Below are positions 11,033 to 27,904 of a stretch of DNA of 64,000 nt, piece after piece (the first letter of the stretch is position 1; each line of letters opens with the position of its first letter). The translations under genes were made by a program, and so were the position numbers. The notes beneath the pieces were generated by a model that saw only the letters and a program-made list of their open reading frames with translations, made no database searches and was not told the DNA's origin. Source of the stretch: Pogona vitticeps (Eukaryota > Chordata > Lepidosauria > Squamata > Agamidae); assembly GCF_051106095.1 (NCBI RefSeq), contig NC_135784.1, forward strand, positions 149,827,428 to 149,891,427, given 5' to 3'.

Positions 11033-11477
11033 TGAAATCAATGTGCCTGATTTATTTTTAATTGGGGAATTTTCTCAAGTTTCTGGATCACTTTAGAACC
11101 ACGGTTGTCAACATGACAGCTTATAATCATGTCACACAGCTGTTAGCATGGAAGCAACTTGACAGCACATAAACACACCACAGATGGTGACCAGGGAGTC
11201 CCCCTCTCCACCCAGCTCTTAGCAGTCTTCATTTCCCTGACTATTTAGCGAGACAGGGAAGCAAGAAATGTCAGCACGGAGACTTATGGAAGGAAGCTGT
11301 ATTATAGCTATGCGGCTAGGCAGCCAGACAAACCTGGACTATACTTTTATGGGTGATACGGGGCTTCTGAGTATTGCTTTTAGCATGTAATGCCACTACT
11401 TCATCAATAGAATATGGGGAGAGACAAGAGCAAGGGTCCAAGCAACATCATCTTCCATTTGTCTCCCTCTAGTGTTC
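11033..11477. other. intergenic, nothing recognised
   Basis: This is the sequence between the poly(A) signal of SDR copy 1 and the BovB element. I see no gene-like frame or repeat family. Confidence 0.4.
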
Positions 11478-13755
11478 CCCACCCCTTCACGGATTGCTGC
11501 CTTGTTGTGGTGAAGGGGCTTGAGTAATTCGGAGGAGCTATGGGCTATGCCGTGCAGGGACACCCAAGACGGACAGGACATAGTGAAGAGTTCCGACTAA
11601 ATGCAATCCACCCAGAGGAGGAACTGGCAATGCCACTCCAGAATCTTTGCCAAGAAAATTCCATGGACAGAAACAAAAGGCTAAAAGATATAACATTGGA
11701 AGATGAGCCCCTCAGGTCGGAAGGCGTCCAACATGCTATTGAGGAAGAGCGGAGGACAAGGGCAAGTAGCTCCAGAGCTAATGAAGTGGTTGTGCCAAAG
11801 CCGAAAGGACGTTCAGCCATGGACGTGCCTGGAAGTGAAAGGAAAGTCCGATGCTGCAAAGAAAAATACTGCATAGGAACCTGGAATGTAAGATCTATGA
11901 ACCTCGGGAAGCTGGATGTGGTCAAACAGGAGATTGCAAGAATAAACATTGACATCCAGGGCATCAGTGAACTAAAATGGACAGGAATGGGTGAATTTAC
12001 TTCAGACGATTACCATACCTACTATTGTGGGCAAGAATCCCGTAGAAGAAATGGAGTAGCCCTCATCATCAACTAAAGAGTGGGAAAAGCTGTACTGGGA
12101 TACAATCTCAAAAATGACAGAATGATTTCAATACGAATCCAAGGCAGACCTTTCAACATCACAGTAATCCAAGTTTATGCACCAACCACCGATGCTGAAG
12201 AGGCTGAAATTGACCAATTCTATGAAGACTTACAACACCTTCTAGATTTGACACCAAAGAAAGATGTTCTTTTCATTCTAGGGGATTGGAATGCTAAAGT
12301 AGGGAGTCAAGAGATAAAAGGAACAACAGGAAAGTTTGGCCTTGGAGTTCAAAACGAAGCAGGTCAAAGGCTAGTAGAGTTTTGTCAAGAGAACAACCTG
12401 GTCATCACAAACACTCTTTTCCAACAACACAAGAGGCGACTATGCACATGGACATCACCAGATGGGCAATACTGAAATCAGATTGATTATATTCTCTGCA
12501 GGCAAAGATGGAGAAGCTCTATACAACTAGCAAAAACAAGACCTGGAGCTGATTGTGGCTCTGATCATGAGCTTCTTATAGCAAAACTCAAGCTTAAACT
12601 GAAGAAATTAGGAAAAATCACTGGGCTAGACAGATATAATCTAAACCAGGTACGCTTCAGCAGTATGAGGACCGAGAACTCCCAGAAGTACAAGCTGGAT
12701 TTCGAGGGGCAGAAGAACTAGAGACCGAATTGCTAACATGCGCTGGATGATGGACAAAGCCAGAGAGTTCCACAAAAACATCTACTACATGTGGGACAGG
12801 AAGCAACATTCAACCTGGATATGGAACAACTGATTGGTTCAAAATTGGGAAAGAAGTACGACAAGGCTGTATGTTGTCTCCCTGCTTATTTAATTTATAT
12901 GCAGAATGCATTGTGCGGAAGCCAGGACTGGATGAATCCCAAAATGGAATTAAGATTGCCGGAAGAAATATCAACAATCTCTGATATGCAGATGATACCA
13001 CTCTGGTGGCAGAAAGTGAGGAGGAATTAAAGAACCTCTTAATGAGGGTGAAAGAGGAGAGCGCAAAAAATGGTCTGAAGCTCAACATCAAAAAAACTAA
13101 GATCATGACCACTGGTCCCGTCACCTCCTGGCAAATAGAAGGGGAAGATATGGAGGCAGTGTCAGATTTTACTTTCTTGGACTCCATGATCACTGCAGCT
13201 GGAGACAGCAGCCACGAAATTAAAAGACTCCTGCTTCTTAGGAAGAAAGTGATAACAAACCTAGACAGCATCTTAAAAAGCAAGAGATATCGCCTTGCTG
13301 ACAAAGGTCCGCATAGTCGAAGCTATGGTTTTTCCAATAGCGATGTATAGAGCTGGACCATAAAGAAGGCTGACCGCCGAAGAATTGATGCTTTTGAATT
13401 GTGGTGCTGGAGGAGACCCTTGAGAGTCCCCTGGACTGCAAAGAGAACAAACCTGTCTGTTCTGAAGGAAATCAACCCTGAGTGCTCACTGGAGGGACAG
13501 ATCCTGAAGCTGAGGCTCGGGTACTTTGGCCATCTCATGAGAAGAGAAGACTCCCTAGAAAAGACCCTGTTGTTGGGGAAGTGTGAAGGCAAGAGGAGAA
13601 AGGGGACGACAGGCGACGAGATGGTTAAACAGTGTCATTGAAGCTACCAACATGAATTTGACCCAACTCCAGGAGGCAGTGGAATACAGGAGGGCCTGGC
13701 ATGCTCTGGTCCATGGGGTCACGAAGAGCCGGACGCAAATTAACAATTAAACAAC
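11478..13755 (+). mobile_element. BovB (RTE) LINE, long but internally deleted and decayed
   Basis: The 5' region (CCTTGTTGTGGTGAAGGGGC) is followed by an ORF with an APE-type endonuclease: IGTWNVRSMNLGKLDVV, QGISELKWTG and, after a frame break near 12076, LGDWNAKVGSQE. About 1 kb of the expected endonuclease-RT region is missing near 12650-12830. RT palm, thumb and C-terminal segments (ESAKNGLKLNIKKTKIM, FGHLMRREDS) then run to a typical BovB 3' end. Stop codons and frame breaks show it is dead. It lies between SDR copies 1 and 2. Confidence 0.9.
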
Positions 13756-14094
13756 AAGTGTTTTCCACTCTGGTTCTTGGGGTGTGATCACATGGAGATA
13801 TATCCTACATCATTAGACTCCTACAACACTGTGGTTTGGGAATAGTAAATTTGTGTCTCCAGATTCCTTCATAAACACTTCGCTTACTTAGCAAAGGCCT
13901 ACCAAGGGCATTACTATGGCACAAGTCTACTATGTTGGCACGTTTCAAGGAAACAAGTCAAAACATAATCAACAAGTTGCTACTGACCATGCACAGTTGG
14001 AGCAGATACATCTACCAATTTTTCCCAAGTCACAGAGCCCAGTTGAAGTTAATGGGTAGAAAAGACCTACATTCAAGTCTGCTGGCAAATTTTG
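13756..14094. other. intergenic, nothing recognised
   Basis: No repeat family or coding frame could be supported. Confidence 0.35.
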
Positions 14095-14315
14095 TCTCCT
14101 ATTATTACCGATCCGTTTGTTTTTATCCTGCTCTTCCTCCCAAAGATGGCCTATGTGGCTCTCCTCCACCCCCACTTTATCCTCACAACCACACTGTGAA
14201 GTAGATGGGGTTGCCACTGGATCAAGGTCACCAAGTGCACTCACTTCATGGTCCTGTGTTGATTTGAACTCAGGTCTCCAGCACTCTGACCATTACATTG
14301 TGCTGGTTCTCTCAT
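14095..14315 (+). repeat. MIR/CORE-SINE-like repeat
   Basis: The order TTTATCCTCACAACCACACTG, GGATCAAGGTCACCAAGTG, TTGAACTCAGGTCTCCAGC and CTCTGACCATTACATTGTGC matches the general plan of MIR-type amniote SINEs. It is diverged, hence old. Confidence 0.5.
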
Positions 14316-14489
14316 AACACATTCAAAAGACAAGGGAACACAGTCAAACAGTGAGACAAAACATACATTGAACAAATCCCCTTTTTACATGTGAATTCAA
14401 AAGCAACTGGTGGTTCAAGTGGGATGGAGGGGCAGTCCTTTCATCTTGGATGACAAGACCCCCCTCAGTGGAGTATAGGAAGACAGGTA

Positions 14490-14665
14490 ATGCCAGGGCC
14501 CCCCTGTTCATAAATCAAAGTTTTATATTAGGCAATACCTTTATTGGCTCAGTAAAAGTCAACACATTAGGTGAGCTTTCAAGTTCTACAGAACTCTTCA
14601 TCAGGCAAAGTTGGTATAAATCTTCGGATTCAAGCAGAAATTCCAAAATGTGGGTCTGAAGCAAT
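14490..14665 (-). repeat. unclassified retroelement end, possibly Penelope-like
   Basis: The minus strand reads CCTGATGAAGAGTTCTGTAG, then GAAAGCTCACC and AGCCAATAAAGGTATTGCC, a block repeated across reptile genomes. The family assignment is uncertain. Confidence 0.3.
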
Positions 14666-14769
14666 GTCTATGACTCATGTGTCTTAGATGCCACATGAGG
14701 TGACAAAAGTACCAATTGGTAGGCTCTTCACCTCACTAAAAACAGAAAGCTTGCCTTTACAATTTTTAT

Positions 14770-14860
14770 ATTTTATATATACACACACACACACTGTATA
14801 TACTGTATACAGTATATAGAGATATATATTAGATATAGATATAGATAGATAAACTCAGCA
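14770..14860. repeat. (TA)n/(CA)n/(GATA)n microsatellite
   Basis: Mixed simple repeats: ATATATACACACAC, then TACTGTATACAGTATATA, then TAGATATAGATAGATA. Confidence 0.8.
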
Positions 14861-16814
14861 GTGATGTAATGGCAGAAGACCCCCGATGATACTTTTACTA
14901 ACGTATTGATGTATCAGGCATGTTTTTTTTTATTTTAAAATATACCTGTTGCAGTAATGGCAGCCACCTTCTTGGCTTCCATTCTGAAAATAAGCAGGGC
15001 AAGTACTGCACACAAGCAATCCCATAAAGGAATAAGCCAGTACAACAAAGGTACAAAATAACAGTTCTACCGCTGGATGAAAAAAAATGTCTGGGTTGTG
15101 TGACCAGGAAAAAAAAGCAACAAACGCTGGGGGATAACTAGAGAACTTTCCCCTCATGTGACCAGGGCCTTACACAAAACGTTTTACAGCGAAGCAGGAG
15201 TTTGCTTTTTAGGAATCATGTGTACAGTATTTTGTTTAGAAAGTGTGGTACAGTATTTTACTGTGCTGGCAGAAGGGTAGTTGAATTTGGCAGGGATGTA
15301 AATTCTAGTTATTTATAAGCAATTTGGTATTTTTGAATGCCTATTTCAAAGTAAAGCACCTTGCGATGTGTCTGCCTTCCACAACCACTCCCGCTCCTCC
15401 TGTTTGGGAAGGGGGGGCGGAACTGCAAAACCGATCTGGAGCTTCCAACTTCTGAGGAAGAGAGAACGATTTCCTCAACCACAGCCGTATGACCTTCCTC
15501 ACGACTTCTTTTCTCCATTTTTATTTCTCACTGAGTCGCCGGGGATTCATTAGCCCCACCTTGTGGCCAGGCATGAAAATTGCAATTTCACCAAAACCAG
15601 CAAGCAAGTTAAAAAGCAAGGACGAAATAGCAGTACAGTATCCCAAAGACAAGCGGCGGTACAAAATCACTTGACAACAACTTGACTTTGAAATTGTGTT
15701 AGAGAATACATTATTATATTAATGTAGACACGCTGTTTAAGCGGTTGGAGCAGAAATAAAAACAAATTAAAATTAAATAACTAGTTCCTATTCAGGTTAA
15801 CTCAAAAGCCCCACCCCTAGTTACAGCAACCGATACCATTTCACACACCTTGGGTGTTGTGGATGGGTGTCAGTCAGCCACAGCTAGTACATGGGGTTCA
15901 TGGGGGAAATAGCTGTGGAGAAATAAAAGTCCAAAATCTGCAGTTGGACAATATATTCATACAGAGTACCACAAAAATGCATGGAACTTTACAAATCAAG
16001 CATCATGGAGAACCCGGACGCTTGACCAGTCTTTCATGGGATTTTGACTGGTCCAAATGAATACGCTTCCCAACTGTGGATTCAAGCTGAATTTCTCTTG
16101 GGATCACATCTGAAAAGCTAAAGACCCTGATTCTAGAATCGGATAAGTGTGGAAAGATCCCAGAATCTCTCACCAGCATAAAGAGCTAAGGAAAAAGGAC
16201 ACCTTGATTTCAATACAGCACATACACAGTCCTTGTGTTCTAGGTCTACACCTCTGGAAAATAGCCATGACCAAAAGCTTACACTGAAGGGTTCCTTGTA
16301 CTGCATCACAGAGAGACCAGATGTCTTTACTATCTGAGGCAGACACTTAATGGGTGCCGTTTTCATTGCATCCTTTGAGACTGGAGAGAATAACTTCAAG
16401 CAAGATGAAGGAAAAAGTGTTGCTGAACTTCCCTTGCCATCCACCGACCACCCTGGCCAATGATGAAGGACAAGGGAAGTGGCCCCCAAGAGCCTGTGGT
16501 AGGCGCTTGGGATCCTCTGACGTTGTTGCTCCAGACTCAGTCCCAGCATGGCCAAGAATCAGGAATGATTGGGGGGAGCGGCTGTAGCCAGACTGCTGAA
16601 GAGCCCCAGGTCCTTTGTAGTATTAAGAGCAGGAGTAAGAATCAGGGACACTTTTGTTTCCTCTGGATTTTCAGAAGCACTATTTCAGGAAAGGACATGA
16701 AGCAGGTGGCAGAGACAGGTGAAGTTACTTTTGGACTACAACTCTCAGTATTCCCTGCCAACAGTGATTGTAGGAGGTGGAAGAATTTGGGAGCTGTGGT
16801 CCAAAAAAGGAAAT
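14861..16814. other. intergenic, no gene seen
   Basis: About 2 kb with only short chance frames. A block near 16735-16800 (GGACTACAACTCTCAGTATT ... GAGCTGTGGTCC) looks like a decayed repeat with inverted ends. Confidence 0.35.
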
Positions 16815-17520
16815 ATTTGTTTATTTAAAGTTTTTTTACCTCACCTTTTTCCTTAAAAAGGACCCAAGGCAGCTTACATCATTAAAAGGCATTAAGAGAC
16901 AAAAGATAAAGCCAAGAACAATGAGTATACAAAGGCGGCATACCTCATTGAAAGAAAATATTTGAAGCTAAAAACAGTTAAGTATACAAATATTAAAAAG
17001 GAACCAGCAAATATCTCCCTCAGAAATGATAAACAAAAGCAAAACTAAAAACACATTCAAAGCAGTAACGCATAACAATACATTTGAAAGCACAATTCAG
17101 GCAGCCATTCATTGAGGGAAAGTCTGCCTGAAGAGAAAGGTCTTCACTTGCTTGCAGAAGGACAGCAAAGATGAGGCCAGGCTGGCCTCCTGTGGGAGGG
17201 AGTTCTGGAGTCTGGGAGCAGCAACAGAGAAGGCCCTCTTCTATGGCCCCACCAAATGCACCTGTGAAGGTGCTGGAACTGAAAGGCCTCTCCTGACGAT
17301 CTTAACACTTGGGGAGGCTCATAATGGGAGACAAGAGCTTTGAGATAGCTTGGACCTGAAGCCATTTAGGGCTTTACAGGTTAAAACCAGCTCTTTGAAT
17401 TGGGCCTTATACACAGATCTGTGGCCAGGGGAGCTGCTGTAACATGACGTTACACAACCCTTCTAACCAGCTCCAGTCAGCAATATAGTTGCTGCATTTT
17501 GGACCTGCTGAAATCTTTCC
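16815..17520 (-). repeat. L2/CR1-like LINE 3' region
   Basis: It shares long stretches with 9286-10330, including ACCCAAGGCAGCTTACATC, GGAAGGACAGCAAAGATG-type text and GGGAGGGAGTTC. It has no usable coding capacity. Confidence 0.55.
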
Positions 17521-18206
17521 TATCACTAAAAGAAAGCAAAGGTCATATCTTCTCCTTCGTTCCAAGTCCACATGAAGAACCTATTAACTCTTAACTATTA
17601 TGAGGCTTATAAATCAAGTGAAAAAAATTACTGTAAAACATACTGTTTTGCAATTCAATGGGCAATCCTGTGCATGGCCACGTAAAGGTCTCTCCCACTA
17701 AATTCAGTGCAGCTTATTCCAAGACCAATGGGGACAGGACTGCAGTATTCAATGTTAATATATCCCAAATAAATATCTGAATCATAATTAAAACCTTCCC
17801 TATAATCAGCAATGGATTTTTCTGTACAGAGACTCTGAGCCTCATTCAGTTGTACCAAAAATCAAGCCTTCGATTCAGATTAGGTCCAAAACAGAGCAAG
17901 GGAAAGCTACATGTTTCAAATATGTACAATTGTTAGATTCTCCAGCCAGCATAGCCACTGGCTGGGGGAAACTGGAAATGAGAGTCTCAGAAGAAACTTC
18001 TCTAAACTCTGCTAAAGAGACAACCTGTCTTTTCATTCTTCAGTGTTTTGTGTCTTTTTGTGTCCAGCTCTGGTTGATGGGTCTTGGGTTTCTCGTGAAT
18101 AATGAGGATAGAGCAGATATAACAAGCTCCTGTCTGACGCTAGGCAGGCACCTGTCATGCACATATGCACACACCCATTCTAAACCCGACCCTTTCCGCG
18201 CCACCC

Positions 18207-23150
<4,944 letters not shown>

Positions 23151-23874
23151 GCTTACTATGAACTAAAACAAGATGAAGAACAAGGCAGGGAATTAAATCC
23201 CACACCCCAATCCTGCTCCTCCAGGTTTAATTTCTCTCTTTCGGGTATTGTCAAGCAGCAGTCTAGCCACAGGAGAATACTTTACCACCTCCAAAAGGTT
23301 AAGGAGCAGCAGAAGGTAATGGTTTATAAAGCCAAGTTTATCATATTGACACTGTAGTTCATTGCGCCTTTTTGCAAGTTAAATGAAGTTTCCTATCAAG
23401 AGGCCACTGTTTTGTATATCCAGTCTCAGCTAGCATTAACTACCTGTGCTTTTTTAAAAAAAAAACTGAGATAAGTTATTACTATGAGATACTGTGTAAT
23501 ACTGTATTTTCAAAGCCTGCCAACATTAGTTTTGGAGGCTACATTTCCTTCAGTCCTCCAGCCAGCATGGACAATTTTCTCAAGCTCTGGTCATTTTGAA
23601 AGTAAATGTCCATGAAGGGTCATCCTATCATGCAATGTTAAACAACCACATGGAATTTCTCAGGCTGCAGAATGAAAACACCTAATGGAACAACCGTAGT
23701 CCTCTTCCCTTCCCCCCTCCCTCCCCCACACCATGCACCTTCCCTTTCTGTTCTTCATATTAGAGAGATCCTCTGGAGCAGATTTCTGAAGAGGCAGCCT
23801 AGGTGGCGTTCACTCTCCTGCCTTGTAAATACAATCTGGCAAATACAAACAGGAAGTCAAAAGATTCTGCTCAC

Positions 23875-23955
23875 CGCAGAGACTTCAATCTGTCTAAAGC
23901 AGGAGGTTTCAGGCACCGAGAAGAACAGAGCCGATGACTACCTCTCCCCACCACT
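23875..23955 (-). promoter_or_regulatory. putative non-coding first exon of SDR copy 2
   Basis: Read on the minus strand, a conserved block ends TGAAGTCTCTGCG followed by the donor GTGAGC. It could be the exon that splices to the acceptor 12 nt before the ATG. The equivalents in copies 3 and 4 end at 37511 and 52529. No TATA box is obvious. Only RNA evidence could confirm it. Confidence 0.3.
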
Positions 23956-25064
23956 GCATCATAGGATTTGAAAGGTTAAGCTGCCAGAGATAAGCAAAGT
24001 CCAAAGTCTAAAGTCCTGGCTTGAATCTTTGGAAGGCAGCCAGCAGGGATTTGTCTCAACAATTCTCCCTTCCACCTCTCCATCAATGCATATTCTCCAG
24101 GGCAATGGCTTCTGAAGGCCAATGGCACTATGACCTGCTCAGCTGAGTCCATTTGTACAGCTGTCTCCTGCTGCAATTCCAGTGAACGGCAAAGATGGAG
24201 CAAGGGAGATTATTAAAGTGTTCCAGTTTTAGGGGTTGGGTGGGTCAGAGCAGTGTGCTTTATTCCTTTATTTCCTCTAGTTTTTCTAATAGTATTATCT
24301 TGCAGAATGTTACAGTCGCAAACATTGAGGGCCAGAGTGAACATGAAGCTATGGATCATTCTGGCTATTGATTCTTGTTGTTGATCACGCAGGAGGCAGA
24401 GATTTTTCTGTCTTCTTCATTAGGACCAAAGTGCACAGAGAGTCATGGTCCCCACAGCGCCTACCAATCAATCAAATCAACAGCACTTGATTTTTATAAA
24501 TCAAAATGAAGTCATGAGAAGCAAATGAGTTTGCTAATACATCAGCAAAAGAAACCACTTCACCTGTTCTGAACAATGTAGTACATCAAGTGTGCAGAAT
24601 AGCACACCCTATTATCTGAAATAATGACCCATTTGTTATCACATCTTTTTACAGTATTTGAAATAACAGACCTGGTGGTCACTGGCACAGGCAACTCATA
24701 ACAAGTTTCCTCCGCCCTTACAATAATCTCAAGCAGTCAGAAAATCTTGAATCAATTTGTATTATGCTAAAGCCGGAGTAAGTGAAGTAATATATTTTGC
24801 AATGTAATAACAGTCTGTGAAGGAATTATGGTTTATAGAGTTAATATCAATTCTGTAACATCTATAAAGCAATTAGACGGTTAACATCAAGTCTTGAAAA
24901 ACTGTGAAATATTCAAGCCGAGCTTGCTTGGCCTGAATGTTCTGAGAACTGTGTAATGCTTAGTACCTCTGTCTCCACATGACAGCATTGATGGGGTCAG
25001 GATGGCCTTGAAGAGAGTGAGGAGTCCAGTCTTTGCATCTGGAGCAGAACTAATTAACTGGTAC

Positions 25065-26734
25065 GTCGTCGTCTAGTCGTTTAGTCGTGCCCGACTCTTC
25101 GTGACCCCATGGACCAGAGCACCCCTGGCCCTCCTATCTTCCACTGCCTCCCGGAGTTGTGTCAATTTCATGTTGATTGCTTCGCAGACACTGCCCAGCC
25201 ATCTCATCCTCTGTTGTCCCCTTCTCCTCTTGCCTTCACACTTTCCTAACATCAAGGTCTTTTCCAGGCAGTCTTCTTTTCTCATGAGATGGCCAAAGTG
25301 TTGGAGCCTCAGCTTCAGGATCTGTTCTTCCAGTGAACACTCAGGGTTGATTTCCTTTATAATTGATAGGTTTCTTCTCCTTGCAGTCCAGGGGACTCTC
25401 AAGAGCCTCCTCCAGCACCACAATTCAAAGGCATCAATTTTTCGGCGGTCTGCTTTCTTTATGGTCCAGCTCTCACTCCCATACATCACTACAGGAAAAA
25501 CCATAGCTTTGACTATTCGGACTTTTGTTGGCAAGGTGATGTCTCTGCTTTTTAAGATGCTGTCAAGGTTTGTCATTGCTTTCCTCCCAAGAAGCAGGTG
25601 TCTTTTAATTTCGTGGCTGCTGTCTCCATCTGCAGTGATCATGGAGCCCAAGAAAGTAAAGTCTGTCACTGCCTCCATATCTTCCCCTTCAATTTCCCAG
25701 GAGGTGATGGGACCAGTGGCCATGATCTTAGTCTTTTTGATTTTGAGCTTCAGACCATTTTTTGCACTCTCCTCTTTCACCCTCATTACAAGGTTCTTTA
25801 ATTCCTCCTCACTTTCTGCCATCAGAGTGGTATCATCTGTATATCGGAGGTTGTTAATATTTCTTCCGGCAATCTTAATTGCAGCTTGGGATTCCTCGAG
25901 TCCAGCCTTCCGCATGATGTATTCTGCATATAGGTTAAATAAGCCGGGGGACAATATACAGCCTTGTCGTACTCCTTTCCCAATTTTGAACCAATCAGTT
26001 GTTCCATGTCCAGTTCTAACTGTTGCTTCCTGTCCCACATATAGGTTTCTCAGGAGACGGATAAGGTGGTGAGGCACTCCCATTTCTTTAAGGACTTGCC
26101 ATAGTTTGCTGTGGTCCACACAGTCAAAGGCTTTCGCATAGTCAATGAAGCAGAAGTAGATATTTTTCTGGAACTCTCTGGCTTTCTCCATAATCCAGCG
26201 CAAGTTAGCAATTTGGTCTCGAGTTCCTCTGCCTCTTCGGAATCCAGCTGGTACTTCTGGGAGTTCTTGGTCCACATACTGCTGAAGCCTGCCTTGTAGG
26301 ATTTTGAGCAAAATCTTGCTAGCGTGTGAAATGAGTGCAATTGTACGGTAGTTGGAGCATTCTTTGGCACTGCCTTTCTTTGGGATTGGGATGTAGACTG
26401 ATCTTTTCCAATCCTCTGGCCACTGTTGAGTTTTCCAAACTTGCTGGCATATTGAATGTAGCACCTTAACAGCATCATCTTTTAAGATTTTAAATAATTC
26501 AACTGGAATGTCATCACCTCCACTGGCCTTGTTGTTAGCCAGGCTTTCTAAAGCCCACTTGACTTCACTCTCCAGGATGTCTGGCTCAAGGTCAGCAACT
26601 ATATTGTCTGGGTTGTCCGGGATATCCAAATCTTTCTGATATAATTCCTCTGTGTATTCTTGCCACCTCTTCTTGATGTCTTCTGCTTCTGTTAGGTCCC
26701 TCCCATTTTTGTCCTTTGTCCTTTATCATGTTCA
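25065..26734 (-). mobile_element. BovB (RTE) LINE, 5'-truncated, with a long open reverse transcriptase frame
   Basis: The 1670-bp insert is flanked by a perfect 14-bp target duplication TAATTAACTGGTAC (25051-25064 and 26735-26748). The minus-strand frame is open from about 26629 (a TTG codon, not a true start) to 25073 and encodes about 517 residues. These include KASGGDDIPVELF, IPIPKKGSAKECSNYRTIAL, FCFIDYAKAFDCVDH, GVRQGCILSPGLFNLY and RYTDDTTLM. YADD, the usual polymerase site, is YTDD here. The endonuclease is absent through 5' truncation. The same site in unit 2 (38696-38709) is empty, so it inserted after the duplication. Confidence 0.95.
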
Positions 26735-26748
26735 TAATTAACTGGTAC

Positions 26749-27430
26749 AGCTAGAGCCAATTAACCACAACTTTCTTTCATACCTTGATCTGTGCACTTT
26801 GCATATGTTATCTGACAATGTTTTTGTAATTACTGTTGAATTACTGTATTGTAATTTTTGCTATGCCTTGATACTTTTTGCTTTTTAATAACCTTATAAA
26901 ATTTTAACCAATCTGTGGTTCATTTGAACAACATAAATGAGTTGATGGTACTGAATCTCAGTGTCTGAGGATGCTCAGAAATGTTGGAACATTTTTGGGT
27001 TACTTTAAGTTCTGTGCAGGATTGTTTCTGACACTAGGAGCAACAACCTACTTGTGTGCATTATCTCTGAGCTCCGGGTGTAAGGGACTCAGAGTGTGCT
27101 AGGGAAGGCACCGGCTTCAGGAGACATTTCCCAACCATTAGTGCACTGACCTCCTGGATTTAATCCATCCAGGCAGAAAAGGTGGTGTGTAACACATTGG
27201 TGAGAGGAACCCTTCTGCGCAACCTGCGTAAACCCTTAAACACAGTAATGGATGTATTTGAAGGTGACCGTTCCTGGTTTACAAGCCATTTCCTCGGTAA
27301 CATTTAGGACACATACAGGTTCACATAAGGAGAGCTGTCGTCCAAAACCACAACACTGCACTTTTCTGGTTTCTGAGTTCCATGAACGAACCACTGCGGT
27401 GCTTTTTTTTCTATAGTTAACTAAGCAATC
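26749..27430. other. duplicated upstream region of PRIM1 relic 1
   Basis: This is nearly identical to 38710-39382 over its length. I see no gene in it. In unit 3 the homologous sequence before PRIM1 is more diverged and carries other repeats. Confidence 0.6.
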
Positions 27431-27536
27431 AAGATGAATTATCTGTGTATCGGCAGCAAAATAAACAAGTCACCCCTGGAAGATCCCAGTCTCCACTTTC
27501 CAGCCGCTGAATCTCCCCGTTGGCTCCTTCCCCAAG

Positions 27537-27599
27537 ACTACATTTCCCACAACCCCGCAGCCCTTTCCGTCACGAGAGCTCTTCGGATTGGTCCTTCAA
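27537..27599 (+). promoter_or_regulatory. relic PRIM1 core promoter 1 (ZNF143/THAP11-type motif, inverted CCAAT)
   Basis: ACTACATTTCCCA lies at 27537-27549, followed about 45 bp later by GGATTGGTCC, an inverted CCAAT box. Both keep the order and spacing seen before the real PRIM1 exon (56448-56500). ACTACAnnTCCC-type sites are known ZNF143/THAP11 targets in vertebrate housekeeping promoters. Activity of this copy is inferred, not shown. Confidence 0.5.
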
Positions 27600-27651
27600 G
27601 CGTCCAGTGGGGAGTCCTGAATTCCCCCGCGCTCTCTGCCCGCTCTGGGAT

Positions 27652-27743
27652 ATGGCGGCTTTCGACGTTGGACCTGGTGCCCCTTTATTACCGCCGCCTG
27701 TTCCGCTTCGGCCTGTATGGGCGGTGGCTGCGCATTGGGGGTG
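27652..27743 (+). pseudogene. PRIM1: PRIM1 exon 1 relic 1
   Basis: It aligns with the real first exon from ATG to the GTGAGG donor but is 92 nt instead of 103. The missing 11 nt after codon 5 shift the frame, so the recognisable PLYYRRLFRFGLYGRWLR text is read in a frame without the ATG. It has no further PRIM1 exons, because SDR copy 3 follows. It is a decapitated piece made by tandem duplication, not a retrocopy: promoter and splice donor are retained. Confidence 0.9.
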
Positions 27744-27904
27744 GTGAGGTTGGGACGAGGGGCGGTTCTTTTACGCCTTGTGCCTGTGAGGAGACCCCTG
27801 AGCAGAAGGGAAGCTCCTCTGAGGGGAGCAGTGAATGAACATGCAGCGCAAGGGAGTGGGGCGTTGTGATACCCTGTTCTATATAAATATATATTGTTTC
27901 TGTG

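Noticed and set aside
25101-26072. 323-codon plus-strand frame across the BovB copy
   Set aside because: It is the antisense shadow of the BovB reverse transcriptase and matches no known family.
27520-27838. Novel small protein at the PRIM1 relics
   Set aside because: The frames arise from the promoter and frame-broken exon 1 of PRIM1. The matching region of the real gene shows the true frame.
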